Shown one piece after another: positions 26,965-34,607 of a stretch of 49,121 nucleotides of DNA. Below the pieces are notes generated by a model, which made no database searches, was not told the DNA's origin, and saw nothing but the letters and a program-made list of their open reading frames with translations. The position numbers and the translations under genes are program-made. Origin of the DNA: Bacteriovorax sp. (GTDB lineage Bacteria; Bdellovibrionota; Bacteriovoracia; Bacteriovoracales; Bacteriovoracaceae); contig JAQTTZ010000019.1 in the NCBI GenBank assembly GCA_028710485.1, positions 1 to 49,121 on the forward strand, in the 5' to 3' direction. How positions within the stretch are numbered: the first letter of the stretch is position 1; each line of letters begins with the position of its first letter.

Positions 26965-29355
26965 TTAATTATTTCCTATCCATGGGGGAAGCACATCGAA
27001 ATAGGTACAGTTGTATAAAGGAAAATAGACGTATTCTGTTCCGCTGCCATAGCTGTTGGTGTTTTGATCATAGAAAAAATGTTTAAATTCTTTGACATAG
27101 CATGTTCCGAAAAAAGATGTGTTGTATTCATACAAAAAACCATTTTTCGTAGTTGGACTTAATAAGCTTCTTAAATATGATTCGCCTGATGTTCCGTCTT
27201 CCAATGTTACAGGTACACCAGCTGATGATCCTCCGTTTTCTTGAGCAGATAAAACAAATATGGTTTCATTAAATAATAGATTACCATTCTTATCGTAAAC
27301 ATTTACAGAGACATGATAAGTTCCTTCAATAAAATAGGTGTGTGTTATTGAAGAATCAAAAGATGTTCCTTGTTCACCATCACCAAAACTCCAAGAATAG
27401 GTCATACCTGGTTCGTGATCATATGCCAAAATACTCTCTAAGTTAAACCTAACATTTCGATTAAAAATATAATAGGTGAGATTTGAATATGATCTGTCAG
27501 AAAGACGATCCGAAACTTGGTAGATTTCATTTGAATTTACATCAAGCAATTTAACAGAAATTTCTTTGGATAATAAATTTGAAAATAGATGAGTAACTTT
27601 TTTAGAAGTTGTAATTAACGTTTCGCCATCTCCAAACGTCCAGTGATAACTTAGGCCTGAACTAGTTTGAAAGTTATCTATTAAAGTAAAGGCAACTTCT
27701 CTTCCTGCAGTTATATGAGTTAGAGTTGGCGGATCGCCAATAATAATAATTGATTTATTCGCAGTCGCCGTGTTTCCATTTAAATCAGAGACTGTTAAAA
27801 TAACTTCAAATATGCCAGCATTTTCATAAGTATGAGCAGTAGTTGCAATTGAAGAAGATTCTGCATGTCCATCACCAAAATCCCACGAGTAAGTAAGATC
27901 AGTTAGGCTTTGTATAATAGTAGCATCAAGGTTCAATTGAAATTTATCTGTGTTGTAATTGATTACTGCGTTTATATTTACAAATACTGGAGGTATTGTA
28001 ATTTGCACTTCAATACTAGTAATAGCTCTCACCCCATAGGCATTTGTTACAATTAAAGACACAGTATATGTTCCTGCTTGCGAATACGAATAATTTGGGT
28101 TTTTTGAAGTCGCCGTTTGCCCATCACCAAAATCCCAAGAGTAAGTCATTCCTGTCTCGTTAGGGCCAAGAGGATTAGCAGCGAAGTTCACTTGCAAATT
28201 ATTTTTAGTGTAGCCGATAAAAGCGTTAGGGGAATCTGGAGCGACTTGAAAAGTTACTTTGGTCACATCGAAATTATTATAAGCATCACCCACTTTTAGT
28301 CTAACCGTATAGGTTCCTGGAGATAAATAATTATGTGAAAGAGTTTTTGAAGAAGTTTTCGTTGTCTGACCGTCGCCAAAGTCCCAAAAATAAGTGAGTC
28401 CTGAAGCATTTGGATGCTTTGGATTGGTTGAATCAAAACTTACTTGAAGGTTATTTTTTGTGTAATTAATAATTGCCTTTGGGCAATTTGATTCCAGTAG
28501 CCCCGCAGCTTCGATTAATTTAGTAATAACTTGTGCTCTTATAGTTGAATCATGCAGATAAGTTGTCTCGAGCCCGTGATTAAGATGGTAGTCAATGATG
28601 TAATCTTTAAGACCAGCGTAACCATTATTTACAAATAAAGGAGCTGTCACGTTTGCTGGAAGTGCTCCAACCGTTACCCTTACAAAATTAATTAAATTAT
28701 CCTTATCATGAGTAGCATAACCAAAATGCGAATTCATTTCATTAAGAAGAGGAGATGCTATTTGAAAACCTGAAAAAAACCTATGCTTGCCAGGCTCATC
28801 AATGAGATCAAAGACATCACTCATGAAGAGTCCTCCTTGAGAATGTGAAATAGCAAAAATTCTTTCTCCTCTGCTGAAAGCCCCGTCATAATGCCCTTTT
28901 ATTTCTTGAACAGTTTGCATGTATAATGAATTATTTTTATAATTCAAAAGCCATTCACTTTGAAGATGTACAATTTCATCAGTAATAGAAACAATTGCAG
29001 CTGCGTAAAGGGCTTCTGAAAGTCCTCCGCTTAGAAAATTCATATAAGCTGCGTATGCACTGCTAACTCCCAGTGATTTTAAATATCCACTTGGAAACCT
29101 TTGTACTGCTGCCTCTAAGAAATCTTTGGAGATACTTTCTTCGTAGTTGTAAGCAAGTCGATAATTTACTGTTTTTAAATCTATGTGAGAATTGAGACCA
29201 AGTCCTTCAATCTTTTCCATTGCCGACTGAGCATCTAGTCTAGGGGTTGTAACTCCATTGGTATAGAAGACTCTTGTTCCATTTCTAGAACAACTTGGAG
29301 CTGCTTGAGATGCAAATGACAAAATAAGAAGCGATAAAAATATTATATATTTCAC
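26965..29355 (-). CDS. Secreted lipase-like protein with five PKD domains
   Basis: 796 residues, GTG start with AGAGG 5 bases upstream. After a signal peptide, residues 20-290 look like an alpha/beta hydrolase. FAISHSQGG (about 168-175) is the nucleophile-elbow motif, and there is a candidate His in the HDS region near 268. From about residue 295 there are five PKD-type beta domains, each with a WxFGDG signature (WDFGDG three times, then WTFGDG and WSFGDG). The last 100 residues contain two Cys. Known: PKD domains support adhesion or polymer binding in exoenzymes. It follows a calcium-motif protein gene by 9 bases. Substrate is unknown. Confidence 0.85.
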   Translation of the reverse strand: MKYIIFLSLLILSFASQAAPSCSRNGTRVFYTNGVTTPRLDAQSAMEKIEGLGLNSHIDLKTVNYRLAYNYEESISKDFLEAAVQRFPSGYLKSLGVSSAYAAYMNFLSGGLSEALYAAAIVSITDEIVHLQSEWLLNYKNNSLYMQTVQEIKGHYDGAFSRGERIFAISHSQGGLFMSDVFDLIDEPGKHRFFSGFQIASPLLNEMNSHFGYATHDKDNLINFVRVTVGALPANVTAPLFVNNGYAGLKDYIIDYHLNHGLETTYLHDSTIRAQVITKLIEAAGLLESNCPKAIINYTKNNLQVSFDSTNPKHPNASGLTYFWDFGDGQTTKTSSKTLSHNYLSPGTYTVRLKVGDAYNNFDVTKVTFQVAPDSPNAFIGYTKNNLQVNFAANPLGPNETGMTYSWDFGDGQTATSKNPNYSYSQAGTYTVSLIVTNAYGVRAITSIEVQITIPPVFVNINAVINYNTDKFQLNLDATIIQSLTDLTYSWDFGDGHAESSSIATTAHTYENAGIFEVILTVSDLNGNTATANKSIIIIGDPPTLTHITAGREVAFTLIDNFQTSSGLSYHWTFGDGETLITTSKKVTHLFSNLLSKEISVKLLDVNSNEIYQVSDRLSDRSYSNLTYYIFNRNVRFNLESILAYDHEPGMTYSWSFGDGEQGTSFDSSITHTYFIEGTYHVSVNVYDKNGNLLFNETIFVLSAQENGGSSAGVPVTLEDGTSGESYLRSLLSPTTKNGFLYEYNTSFFGTCYVKEFKHFFYDQNTNSYGSGTEYVYFPLYNCTYFDVLPPWIGNN

Positions 29356-29364
29356 AAGTACCTC

Positions 29365-30252
29365 TTAAAAATTATCTGGGTTAAAAGCACAAAGAGCTTT
29401 CCTTTCCTCTGGCGTATTGGGAAGATCCCATGCTTGCCCACTAAAATTAGCATTGGCTTTCATATCAGCATATAGGCGATTTTTAGTATTAAGTAGTTTT
29501 GAATCAAGCTCGCGGTTAAGCTTGGACTTTTGGTCAATTCCGACAATTGAAGATAAGCAAATTGCATCGTTTAAATACTTATTAGAAGCAATGATCGATT
29601 GCTCTCGAATAGAAACACTAAGAAGATCTAGCTGTCTACCCATGGCCATTTGCTTCATCGCCATTTTTACTTTTGGTTGAGACGAAAATTCTTCATTTAT
29701 CCAGCGCTGAATATCGTCTCTAATCCCGTCACCATCCGAATCAACACCAGCGACTGTTTTATTATTCTCTTTTTCATTTGGCACCGGAACTTGAAGTGAA
29801 CTATCAACGACAAACATCGCATGATCTTTATACTTAGTTTTAAATTCATGTTCCTTATTTTTGCGATCTCTAACTTTTACAAAAAGTTGGTAAAAACCTG
29901 GAGGTAATCTAGAGACAGAAATATGTAACTCTTTCCCCTGCGGGCCGTCGACTAGATCAATTTTTTGATGAGGCTTATCTTTTTCAAAAAGGCGAGACGC
30001 ATTTTTCACCTTATATTTAACCTCATCAATTTCAAGGCCAACAGGCATCTTTAATAAAAACTTTGCTACAGATTCTTTAACGGGAGAATTAAGAGGAATC
30101 ACATCAAAGACGGAAAGTGGCTTAGGATGCCTGTCCAGTTCGCTTTTTTCTTCTTTGTTGCCATTTTTCTTTTCCTCTCTTTTTTCCTTATTGGAATCAG
30201 AAAATGCAGAAAGTGACAGTAGAGTAACAAGTGCCAATATTAAAATTTTCAA
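29365..30252 (-). CDS. Secreted protein with DSDGDG calcium-binding motif
   Basis: I take the TTG at 30252 as start. GAGGA lies 4 bases before it and the product then opens with a clean signal peptide (KILILALVTLLSLSAFS); the longer ATG form at 30324 has 24 polar residues before it. The mature part is Lys/Glu-rich, then has a beta segment and DSDGDGIRDDIQRWINEEF, a thrombospondin-type-3/EF-hand-like Ca loop running into a helix. Two Cys (in DAICLSS and ALCAFNP) may form a disulfide. It is not a family I can name. It is first in a two-gene operon with the PKD-domain hydrolase, so it may be that enzyme's partner. Confidence 0.65.
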   Translation of the reverse strand: MKILILALVTLLSLSAFSDSNKEKREEKKNGNKEEKSELDRHPKPLSVFDVIPLNSPVKESVAKFLLKMPVGLEIDEVKYKVKNASRLFEKDKPHQKIDLVDGPQGKELHISVSRLPPGFYQLFVKVRDRKNKEHEFKTKYKDHAMFVVDSSLQVPVPNEKENNKTVAGVDSDGDGIRDDIQRWINEEFSSQPKVKMAMKQMAMGRQLDLLSVSIREQSIIASNKYLNDAICLSSIVGIDQKSKLNRELDSKLLNTKNRLYADMKANANFSGQAWDLPNTPEERKALCAFNPDNF

Positions 30253-30379
30253 GATATCCTCACATTTATACGAGTTAATAAATTTATTTGATTGGTTGAT
30301 TCTAGTGCCAGTTTGAATACTCACTATTTTTAATTTAAAAACCGCATGTCCTTGAGCCTAACGATATGTTTTTAATGGC

Positions 30380-30408
30380 GTAAAAGATGTGTATCAAGTG
30401 AATGTCAA
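30380..30408 (-). promoter_or_regulatory. Promoter candidate for the calcium-motif/PKD operon
   Basis: On the minus strand a perfect TTGACA (complement of 30403-30408) is followed after 17 bases by TTTTAC (complement of 30380-30385). The -35 is ideal and the -10 is poor. Confidence 0.35.
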
Positions 30409-30454
30409 GAAGAATTCTGCCCATTTTTTGTGGTTTTAAAGGCGCAAGGAAAGA

Positions 30455-30752
30455 TCAATCTTTTTTCTTTTTCTTCTTTTTCTCGCCAGTTGCTATGTTT
30501 TCATCTGAAGTGACATCTTTAGGTTCAGCAAATTTAGGAACAGGTTTTTTTTCACCTTTTAAAATTCTAATTTGATCTTCTAATTCTTGGATTAGCTTTT
30601 TATTTTTTTCAGCTTCACCAAATAGATCTTCATTTTGATCAATAAGGCCCTGAGAGGATAAACCTTTGGATATTTAAGGGCAAGGCCCATGTCCCTATAA
30701 TTCCACCTGACTTTGGAAACTTACTTAAAAAATCTATATATTTTACATAGGC
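30455..30752 (-). pseudogene. Frameshifted, 5'-truncated gene relic
   Basis: On the minus strand an open frame at 30752-30639 without any good start reads KYIDFLSKFPKSGG then IIGTWALPLNIQRF, which looks like real protein. It hits TGA at 30641-30639. A second frame, open from 30673 to its stop at 30455-30457, continues with SSQGLIDQNEDLFGEAEKN and a Glu/Lys helix ending in a KKKKKKD tail; it too lacks a start. The two overlap, as if a one-base indel broke a longer gene whose 5' part is gone. I do not recognise the parent family. Confidence 0.45.
30713..30740 (+). promoter_or_regulatory. Sigma70-like promoter candidate for the diiron protein gene
   Basis: TTGGAA (30713-30718) and TATATA (30735-30740) are 16 bases apart, about 70 bases upstream of the GTG start at 30813. 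It lies inside the relic sequence, consistent with that relic no longer being a gene. Confidence 0.35.
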
Positions 30753-30812
30753 TCACCTTATTTTTAAGGATATGTAATGATGGAACAATAATTAAGAAGA
30801 AAGAGGAGAATT

Positions 30813-31931
30813 GTGAATTCAAGACATAAGCTAGACAGCTTCAAGAAGGAAACGATACCTCTTTTGGAGCTCGTGACTGGTGACATTTATCTTGAGTCAA
30901 TTTGGCTTTCAAATATGTCGATGCTTGAAGACATTGCCGCAAAATATATACTCAGCAATATTACTGAGGCCACACCAAGCGCGGAATTAAGAAATATTAT
31001 TGAACATGTTAAAGATGAACAAAGGCATGCCAAACTCTTATTGGAGATGCGTCCGGCAACTATTTACCCGGACAATAAATACTACGTTCTTGAAGAAGAG
31101 TGGCGGAAAATTGGACATGAGTTTATCATGGGCTTTTTTAATAGTCCTCATCTTCGTGAGGCCAATCATCGACATGCAGCTTATGTTCATGGTGCCCAGA
31201 CCATAGAGCGCTTTCCCTTTAGAATTTATAGTCTTTATTTGTCGATGACTAAATTATCAAAGGCCCATGAACTGCTACCTGGAATTATCTCCGATGAGTT
31301 CGGGCATATTGAATTAGGCAAAAGCATGTATGCTAAGTTATCACCAGAAGATCGAATGCCTCTTACCAATCTCTATCGCCTTGAAGAAGAGCTTTGTTTG
31401 ATGATGCTTAAGAGAATGAACTTGGCCTTGCGCCAATGTTGGAACCTCTATCAACCTGATCTCGATTCAGCACTTGAATTAAAACTTATGCAAAATAGTC
31501 AATTTGAAGTCGCGTGGAATTACGCTTTAAGTTGTGGTGAAAAACATTTTTCTCACGATCGCGCCGATCGATTAAAAGAGGCCAATACTTTACTGCGTGC
31601 TCCTTTTAGAACAAAACCTGGTCATCGCGAATTAGAAAAAACACTTGAGGGCATCCTTTCCGGATATATTTTTAAATCTCTAAAGGCCGGTCTTTCAGAA
31701 AACATAATTCAAAACCGCTTTGATAGTCACTACCGACGAATGATTTATAATACAAATTGCATTCCTCTTCACTATGCTTACTTTCGCATCTTGGAAGATC
31801 ACTTAGTGAAGGAGGCAAAATCAGATGAGCACCAGTTAGAACAAAAATTATGGGCAGAATTAATTTTAGAAATTTCAGAAATTTCACAAGCAGATCAATA
31901 TGAAAACGGCCTATCTCTTTCCCGGGCTTAA
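30813..31931 (+). CDS. Ferritin-fold diiron-carboxylate protein, putative oxygenase/oxidase
   Basis: 372 residues, GTG start with AGGAG 4 bases upstream. The N-terminal half has the four-helix diiron pattern: Glu39, Glu69-x-x-His72 (KDEQRHAK), Glu132 (QTIERF) and Glu162-x-x-His165 (SDEFGHIE). This E...ExxH...E...ExxH set is the ligand signature of ferritin-like, rubrerythrin, AurF or MiaE-type proteins. The second half is helical and not assignable. Known members are peroxidases, N-oxygenases, hydroxylases or desaturases. The 32-base overlap with an acyltransferase gene suggests a role on an acyl or acyl-carrier substrate; that is inference. Confidence 0.75.
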   Translation: MNSRHKLDSFKKETIPLLELVTGDIYLESIWLSNMSMLEDIAAKYILSNITEATPSAELRNIIEHVKDEQRHAKLLLEMRPATIYPDNKYYVLEEEWRKIGHEFIMGFFNSPHLREANHRHAAYVHGAQTIERFPFRIYSLYLSMTKLSKAHELLPGIISDEFGHIELGKSMYAKLSPEDRMPLTNLYRLEEELCLMMLKRMNLALRQCWNLYQPDLDSALELKLMQNSQFEVAWNYALSCGEKHFSHDRADRLKEANTLLRAPFRTKPGHRELEKTLEGILSGYIFKSLKAGLSENIIQNRFDSHYRRMIYNTNCIPLHYAYFRILEDHLVKEAKSDEHQLEQKLWAELILEISEISQADQYENGLSLSRA

Positions 31932-32823
31932 TGGCCTTCTTCGCCAAAAAGATCGGGAACGCTACCTAGAATTGCCTCATGTCAAAAAACGTCTGCAACA
32001 AGCACAGGCCGTACTTAGGCGCGAGCTTGGACTAGAGACGGACTTAATGAAGATGCTCACCCAAAATACGGATGAGATTTACCAAATTCATAATATCAGC
32101 CTTGCCGCCGTCGTTATTTCCTCGATTCAGGTAGGAGTGGTGGATCATTTGCGTGAACGCTTTCAGAGTCCAGATTGGATGGTGGGGGTCTCGTTAGGTG
32201 ATATCGCTCGCACCGTTTCAGCAGGGGCCTACGACTTTGAAACGGCAGTCGTTGCTCATGTGAAATTCACTCATAAAATTGATGGTATTGATAAATTAGG
32301 TGGAAATATTGGAGTGGCCACCACGTTAGCTCGACCTTTTACCCAAGAGGATTTCGATTGGTTTGAACAGGAGGGCGTTGATGTCTCTGTTTTAACTTCG
32401 CGCTTTTTAAATGTTGGAGCTCTGTTTAGTGCTCTCGCAAGCGTGCGGGCCCGCGCTAAAGAGCGAGGATGGCGTATCATGCCTATTCTCGATTACCCGG
32501 CCCACTCCCGTTATATTAGGCCTTATGTGGACGCTTCTGAAAAAGAATTTTTAGAAGTTCAGACCATGACACCAAAGATACCAATTTTTTCTACTTTGAG
32601 TTGCAAAGCTCTCACTTTACCAGACGAGATAAAACGAGAATTTTTAGAAACCATCACACGCACGATTCATTTCGAAGCGGCCATCACAACTCTTCACAAA
32701 GAGCATGGAGTCACTCGTTTTATTAATATTGGGCCTTGTAAAAGTTTATATACATTGCTTAGAGATATTCCCTTGGACTTTCAAATCGAAGATGCCGAGG
32801 ATCTCTTAAATTCTACCAAATAA
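31900..32823 (+). CDS. FabD-like acyltransferase lacking the malonyl-binding Arg
   Basis: 307 residues of FabD/PKS acyltransferase type. FPGLNG replaces the usual FPGQGSQ. The nucleophile Ser98 is in GVSLGD and the second catalytic residue His201 is in DYPAHSRY, matching the AT fold. The Arg that binds the malonyl carboxylate in FabD aligns with FTH here, so malonyl is unlikely to be the substrate. A non-dicarboxylic acyl group, or a hydrolase role, is more likely. It overlaps the diiron gene by 32 bases and its 3' end overlaps the opposing methyltransferase gene by 11 bases. No PKS or ACP gene is visible nearby. Confidence 0.8.
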   Translation: MKTAYLFPGLNGLLRQKDRERYLELPHVKKRLQQAQAVLRRELGLETDLMKMLTQNTDEIYQIHNISLAAVVISSIQVGVVDHLRERFQSPDWMVGVSLGDIARTVSAGAYDFETAVVAHVKFTHKIDGIDKLGGNIGVATTLARPFTQEDFDWFEQEGVDVSVLTSRFLNVGALFSALASVRARAKERGWRIMPILDYPAHSRYIRPYVDASEKEFLEVQTMTPKIPIFSTLSCKALTLPDEIKREFLETITRTIHFEAAITTLHKEHGVTRFINIGPCKSLYTLLRDIPLDFQIEDAEDLLNSTK

Positions 32824-33451
32824 AAGGCAGTAGGCGAGCTCTCGTTAAGCAGAAGGCGCGGTATTTCTCTCCCATATGTGACTCCATCATTTTTTCTTCC
32901 TGAACAATTCTTCTGTAAAAGGCAAATAAGAGTAAAAGAACGGAGATAATTGCTGCTCGATAAGAACCTAAAAAAAGTGGAATAAAAGTATAGGTTAGAA
33001 AAGCTCCGGTATAGCTGGGATGACGTAGAAATCGATAAGGACCATTTTCGATGAGGACTTGATCATCTTTAGTTTGAAGATGCATCGTAAAAAATTTACC
33101 GAGTCTTAGATAGGCCCAACTTCTGAAAAATAGACCAAACAGAGCAACGCTTAAAAAGAAGATTGAATAAAAATCATATTGAAACGCTCTATCCCGATTT
33201 AAAAAGAAGGCCTCCAGCAATGCCAATGCTTCTGTAATATAAACGGTCCAAATAATATGAAGGACAGTTCCCTTGTCTATATCAGAGTTATTGCCCTTTA
33301 GTGGGTTATAATCGGCCTGATAATAAGAGGCGATAATGCCTATAATGAAAATAATAATAACTTTTGATTCGATCAACAGACGAATATTGTAAATACTCAT
33401 GAAGGCAACGAAGGGAATACAAACAATTAGTCCCATTAAAATTTTTTTCAT
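32813..33451 (-). CDS. Isoprenylcysteine/phospholipid methyltransferase-family membrane protein
   Basis: 212 residues with about five hydrophobic spans. The C-terminal motif ENGPYRFLRHPSYTG plus EEKMMESHMGEKY is the SAM-binding signature of the ICMT/PEMT family (integral membrane methyltransferases). Known members methylate carboxyl groups of prenylated or fatty substrates, or phospholipid amines; the bacterial substrates are mostly unknown. It is the third gene of a minus-strand operon, 19 bases after the enolase-superfamily gene, and its 3' end overlaps the opposing acyltransferase gene by 11 bases. Confidence 0.88.
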   Translation of the reverse strand: MKKILMGLIVCIPFVAFMSIYNIRLLIESKVIIIFIIGIIASYYQADYNPLKGNNSDIDKGTVLHIIWTVYITEALALLEAFFLNRDRAFQYDFYSIFFLSVALFGLFFRSWAYLRLGKFFTMHLQTKDDQVLIENGPYRFLRHPSYTGAFLTYTFIPLFLGSYRAAIISVLLLLFAFYRRIVQEEKMMESHMGEKYRAFCLTRARLLPFIW

Positions 33452-33470
33452 TATGATCCTCGAAAACGTT

Positions 33471-34607
33471 TTAGAGTCCTTCTTTTTTTATCAGCTTCAT
33501 TCCCCATCCAGCACTATCTAATAAAGATTTATTCTTAATAGATGCACCCATTCCTAGCTTCAGGTTGGGAAAGAAAGGATCATAACTTAGAAGGTGAGTG
33601 CTAAACCCTCCCTCAATAGCGATAAGAGCTTTAGAACAATTTCCTGAAATAAGTAGTGATGCCCTGGTCAGCAGACTCATCTCTCCAACATGAGAGCCCA
33701 GTATCCAATGAAAGTTACTTTCTTCTAGCTTGGCCACTAATTCTAATGTTCTGAGCACTCCACCCAATTTTGATATTCTTAAATTAGGTATAAACATTTC
33801 ATGCATTCCTTTTATATTTTCCAGGGATGCAATATTCAGGAAGCTTTCATCTAAAATTATTTTTATTTTAAGGGCCATTGCAATTTCTTTCATGTCGGTA
33901 AATGCATGAGGACCAACGGGTTCTTCGACGGCCCAAATGAAAGAACGAAGCGGCAAAAGATAAGCAATTGCCTCTTGTGGGGTCGTAAATAAATTATTGG
34001 CATCGACTCGAACTTTTTTTGACCAACGAGAGATAAGTTTTAGAGTTTTTAAGTCCTTCGCTTGCTCTCCACTTAGCTTTATTTTGAAATCATTAAAACC
34101 CAATGATTTATAAATGATAAACTTTAGCAATACTGCAGTGAAGGAATCAATTCCGATAACTCCGGAATAGGGAATTGTGTCCGTCTTAGAGTGGAGGCCC
34201 AACAGTTTCTCCACAGAAATGTTTTTCTCTCTGGCCAGTAGATCAAGCATCGCCATTTCCAAAGCACACCAGGCACTGGGGTTTTTATCTATTTCTTTGG
34301 TAAGGCTTGCCTTTAATCTTTTTAATTCATCCAGAGAATAAACTTGTTCAAGCAAAGGGGCCATCTCTGCAATAAAGATTTGTGCGCTTTGAATGTCCTC
34401 TCCTGTTACGTAAGACCGGGGACAAGATTCGCCAAAACCAGATAAAGGTTTTTTATCATTATTGTTGCCGTTGTTGCCATTATTGCCATTATTATTTTTT
34501 ATTTCGACAACGATTGTTTCAGTAGACTCTCTGGTTTTTGAGTGATGAGCAAATTTTGCTTTGAAAGGTATTTGAATAGAAACTTGTCTGATAATTCTTT
34601 TTTTCAT
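33471..34607 (-). CDS. Enolase-superfamily epimerase/racemase, dipeptide-epimerase-like
   Basis: 378 residues. The MLE/dipeptide-epimerase catalytic set is present: Lys175-x-Lys177 (FKIKLSG), Asp202 (VDANNL), Glu228 (AVEEP), Asp253 (LDES) and Lys280 (RISKLGG). Lys on both sides of the barrel supports a two-base 1,1-proton transfer, that is racemase or epimerase chemistry. Related N-acylamino-acid racemases have the same set. An Asn/Gly low-complexity insertion sits at residues 38-50 in the capping domain, in the hairpin before GFGES. It overlaps the upstream GH3 fusion gene by four bases (ATGA). A second MenC role is less likely because menC is elsewhere. Confidence 0.85.
   Translation of the reverse strand: MKKRIIRQVSIQIPFKAKFAHHSKTRESTETIVVEIKNNNGNNGNNGNNNDKKPLSGFGESCPRSYVTGEDIQSAQIFIAEMAPLLEQVYSLDELKRLKASLTKEIDKNPSAWCALEMAMLDLLAREKNISVEKLLGLHSKTDTIPYSGVIGIDSFTAVLLKFIIYKSLGFNDFKIKLSGEQAKDLKTLKLISRWSKKVRVDANNLFTTPQEAIAYLLPLRSFIWAVEEPVGPHAFTDMKEIAMALKIKIILDESFLNIASLENIKGMHEMFIPNLRISKLGGVLRTLELVAKLEESNFHWILGSHVGEMSLLTRASLLISGNCSKALIAIEGGFSTHLLSYDPFFPNLKLGMGASIKNKSLLDSAGWGMKLIKKEGL

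Larger units (their letters stand above)
30253..30812. other. 560-base region without an intact gene
   Basis: It holds two promoter candidates (minus strand at 30380-30408, plus strand at 30713-30740) and a degraded minus-strand coding relic at 30455-30752. No RNA gene or transposon end was recognised. Confidence 0.55.

Noticed and set aside
26778..27086. Plus-strand frame over the intergenic gap and the 3' end of the PKD gene
   Set aside because: No ribosome site, odd composition, overlaps the end of a clear gene, and contains the hairpin.
33471..34607. Second menC gene
   Set aside because: It has epimerase-type RISKLGG and SGVIGIDSF features and lies with non-men genes; menC is already in the men operon.
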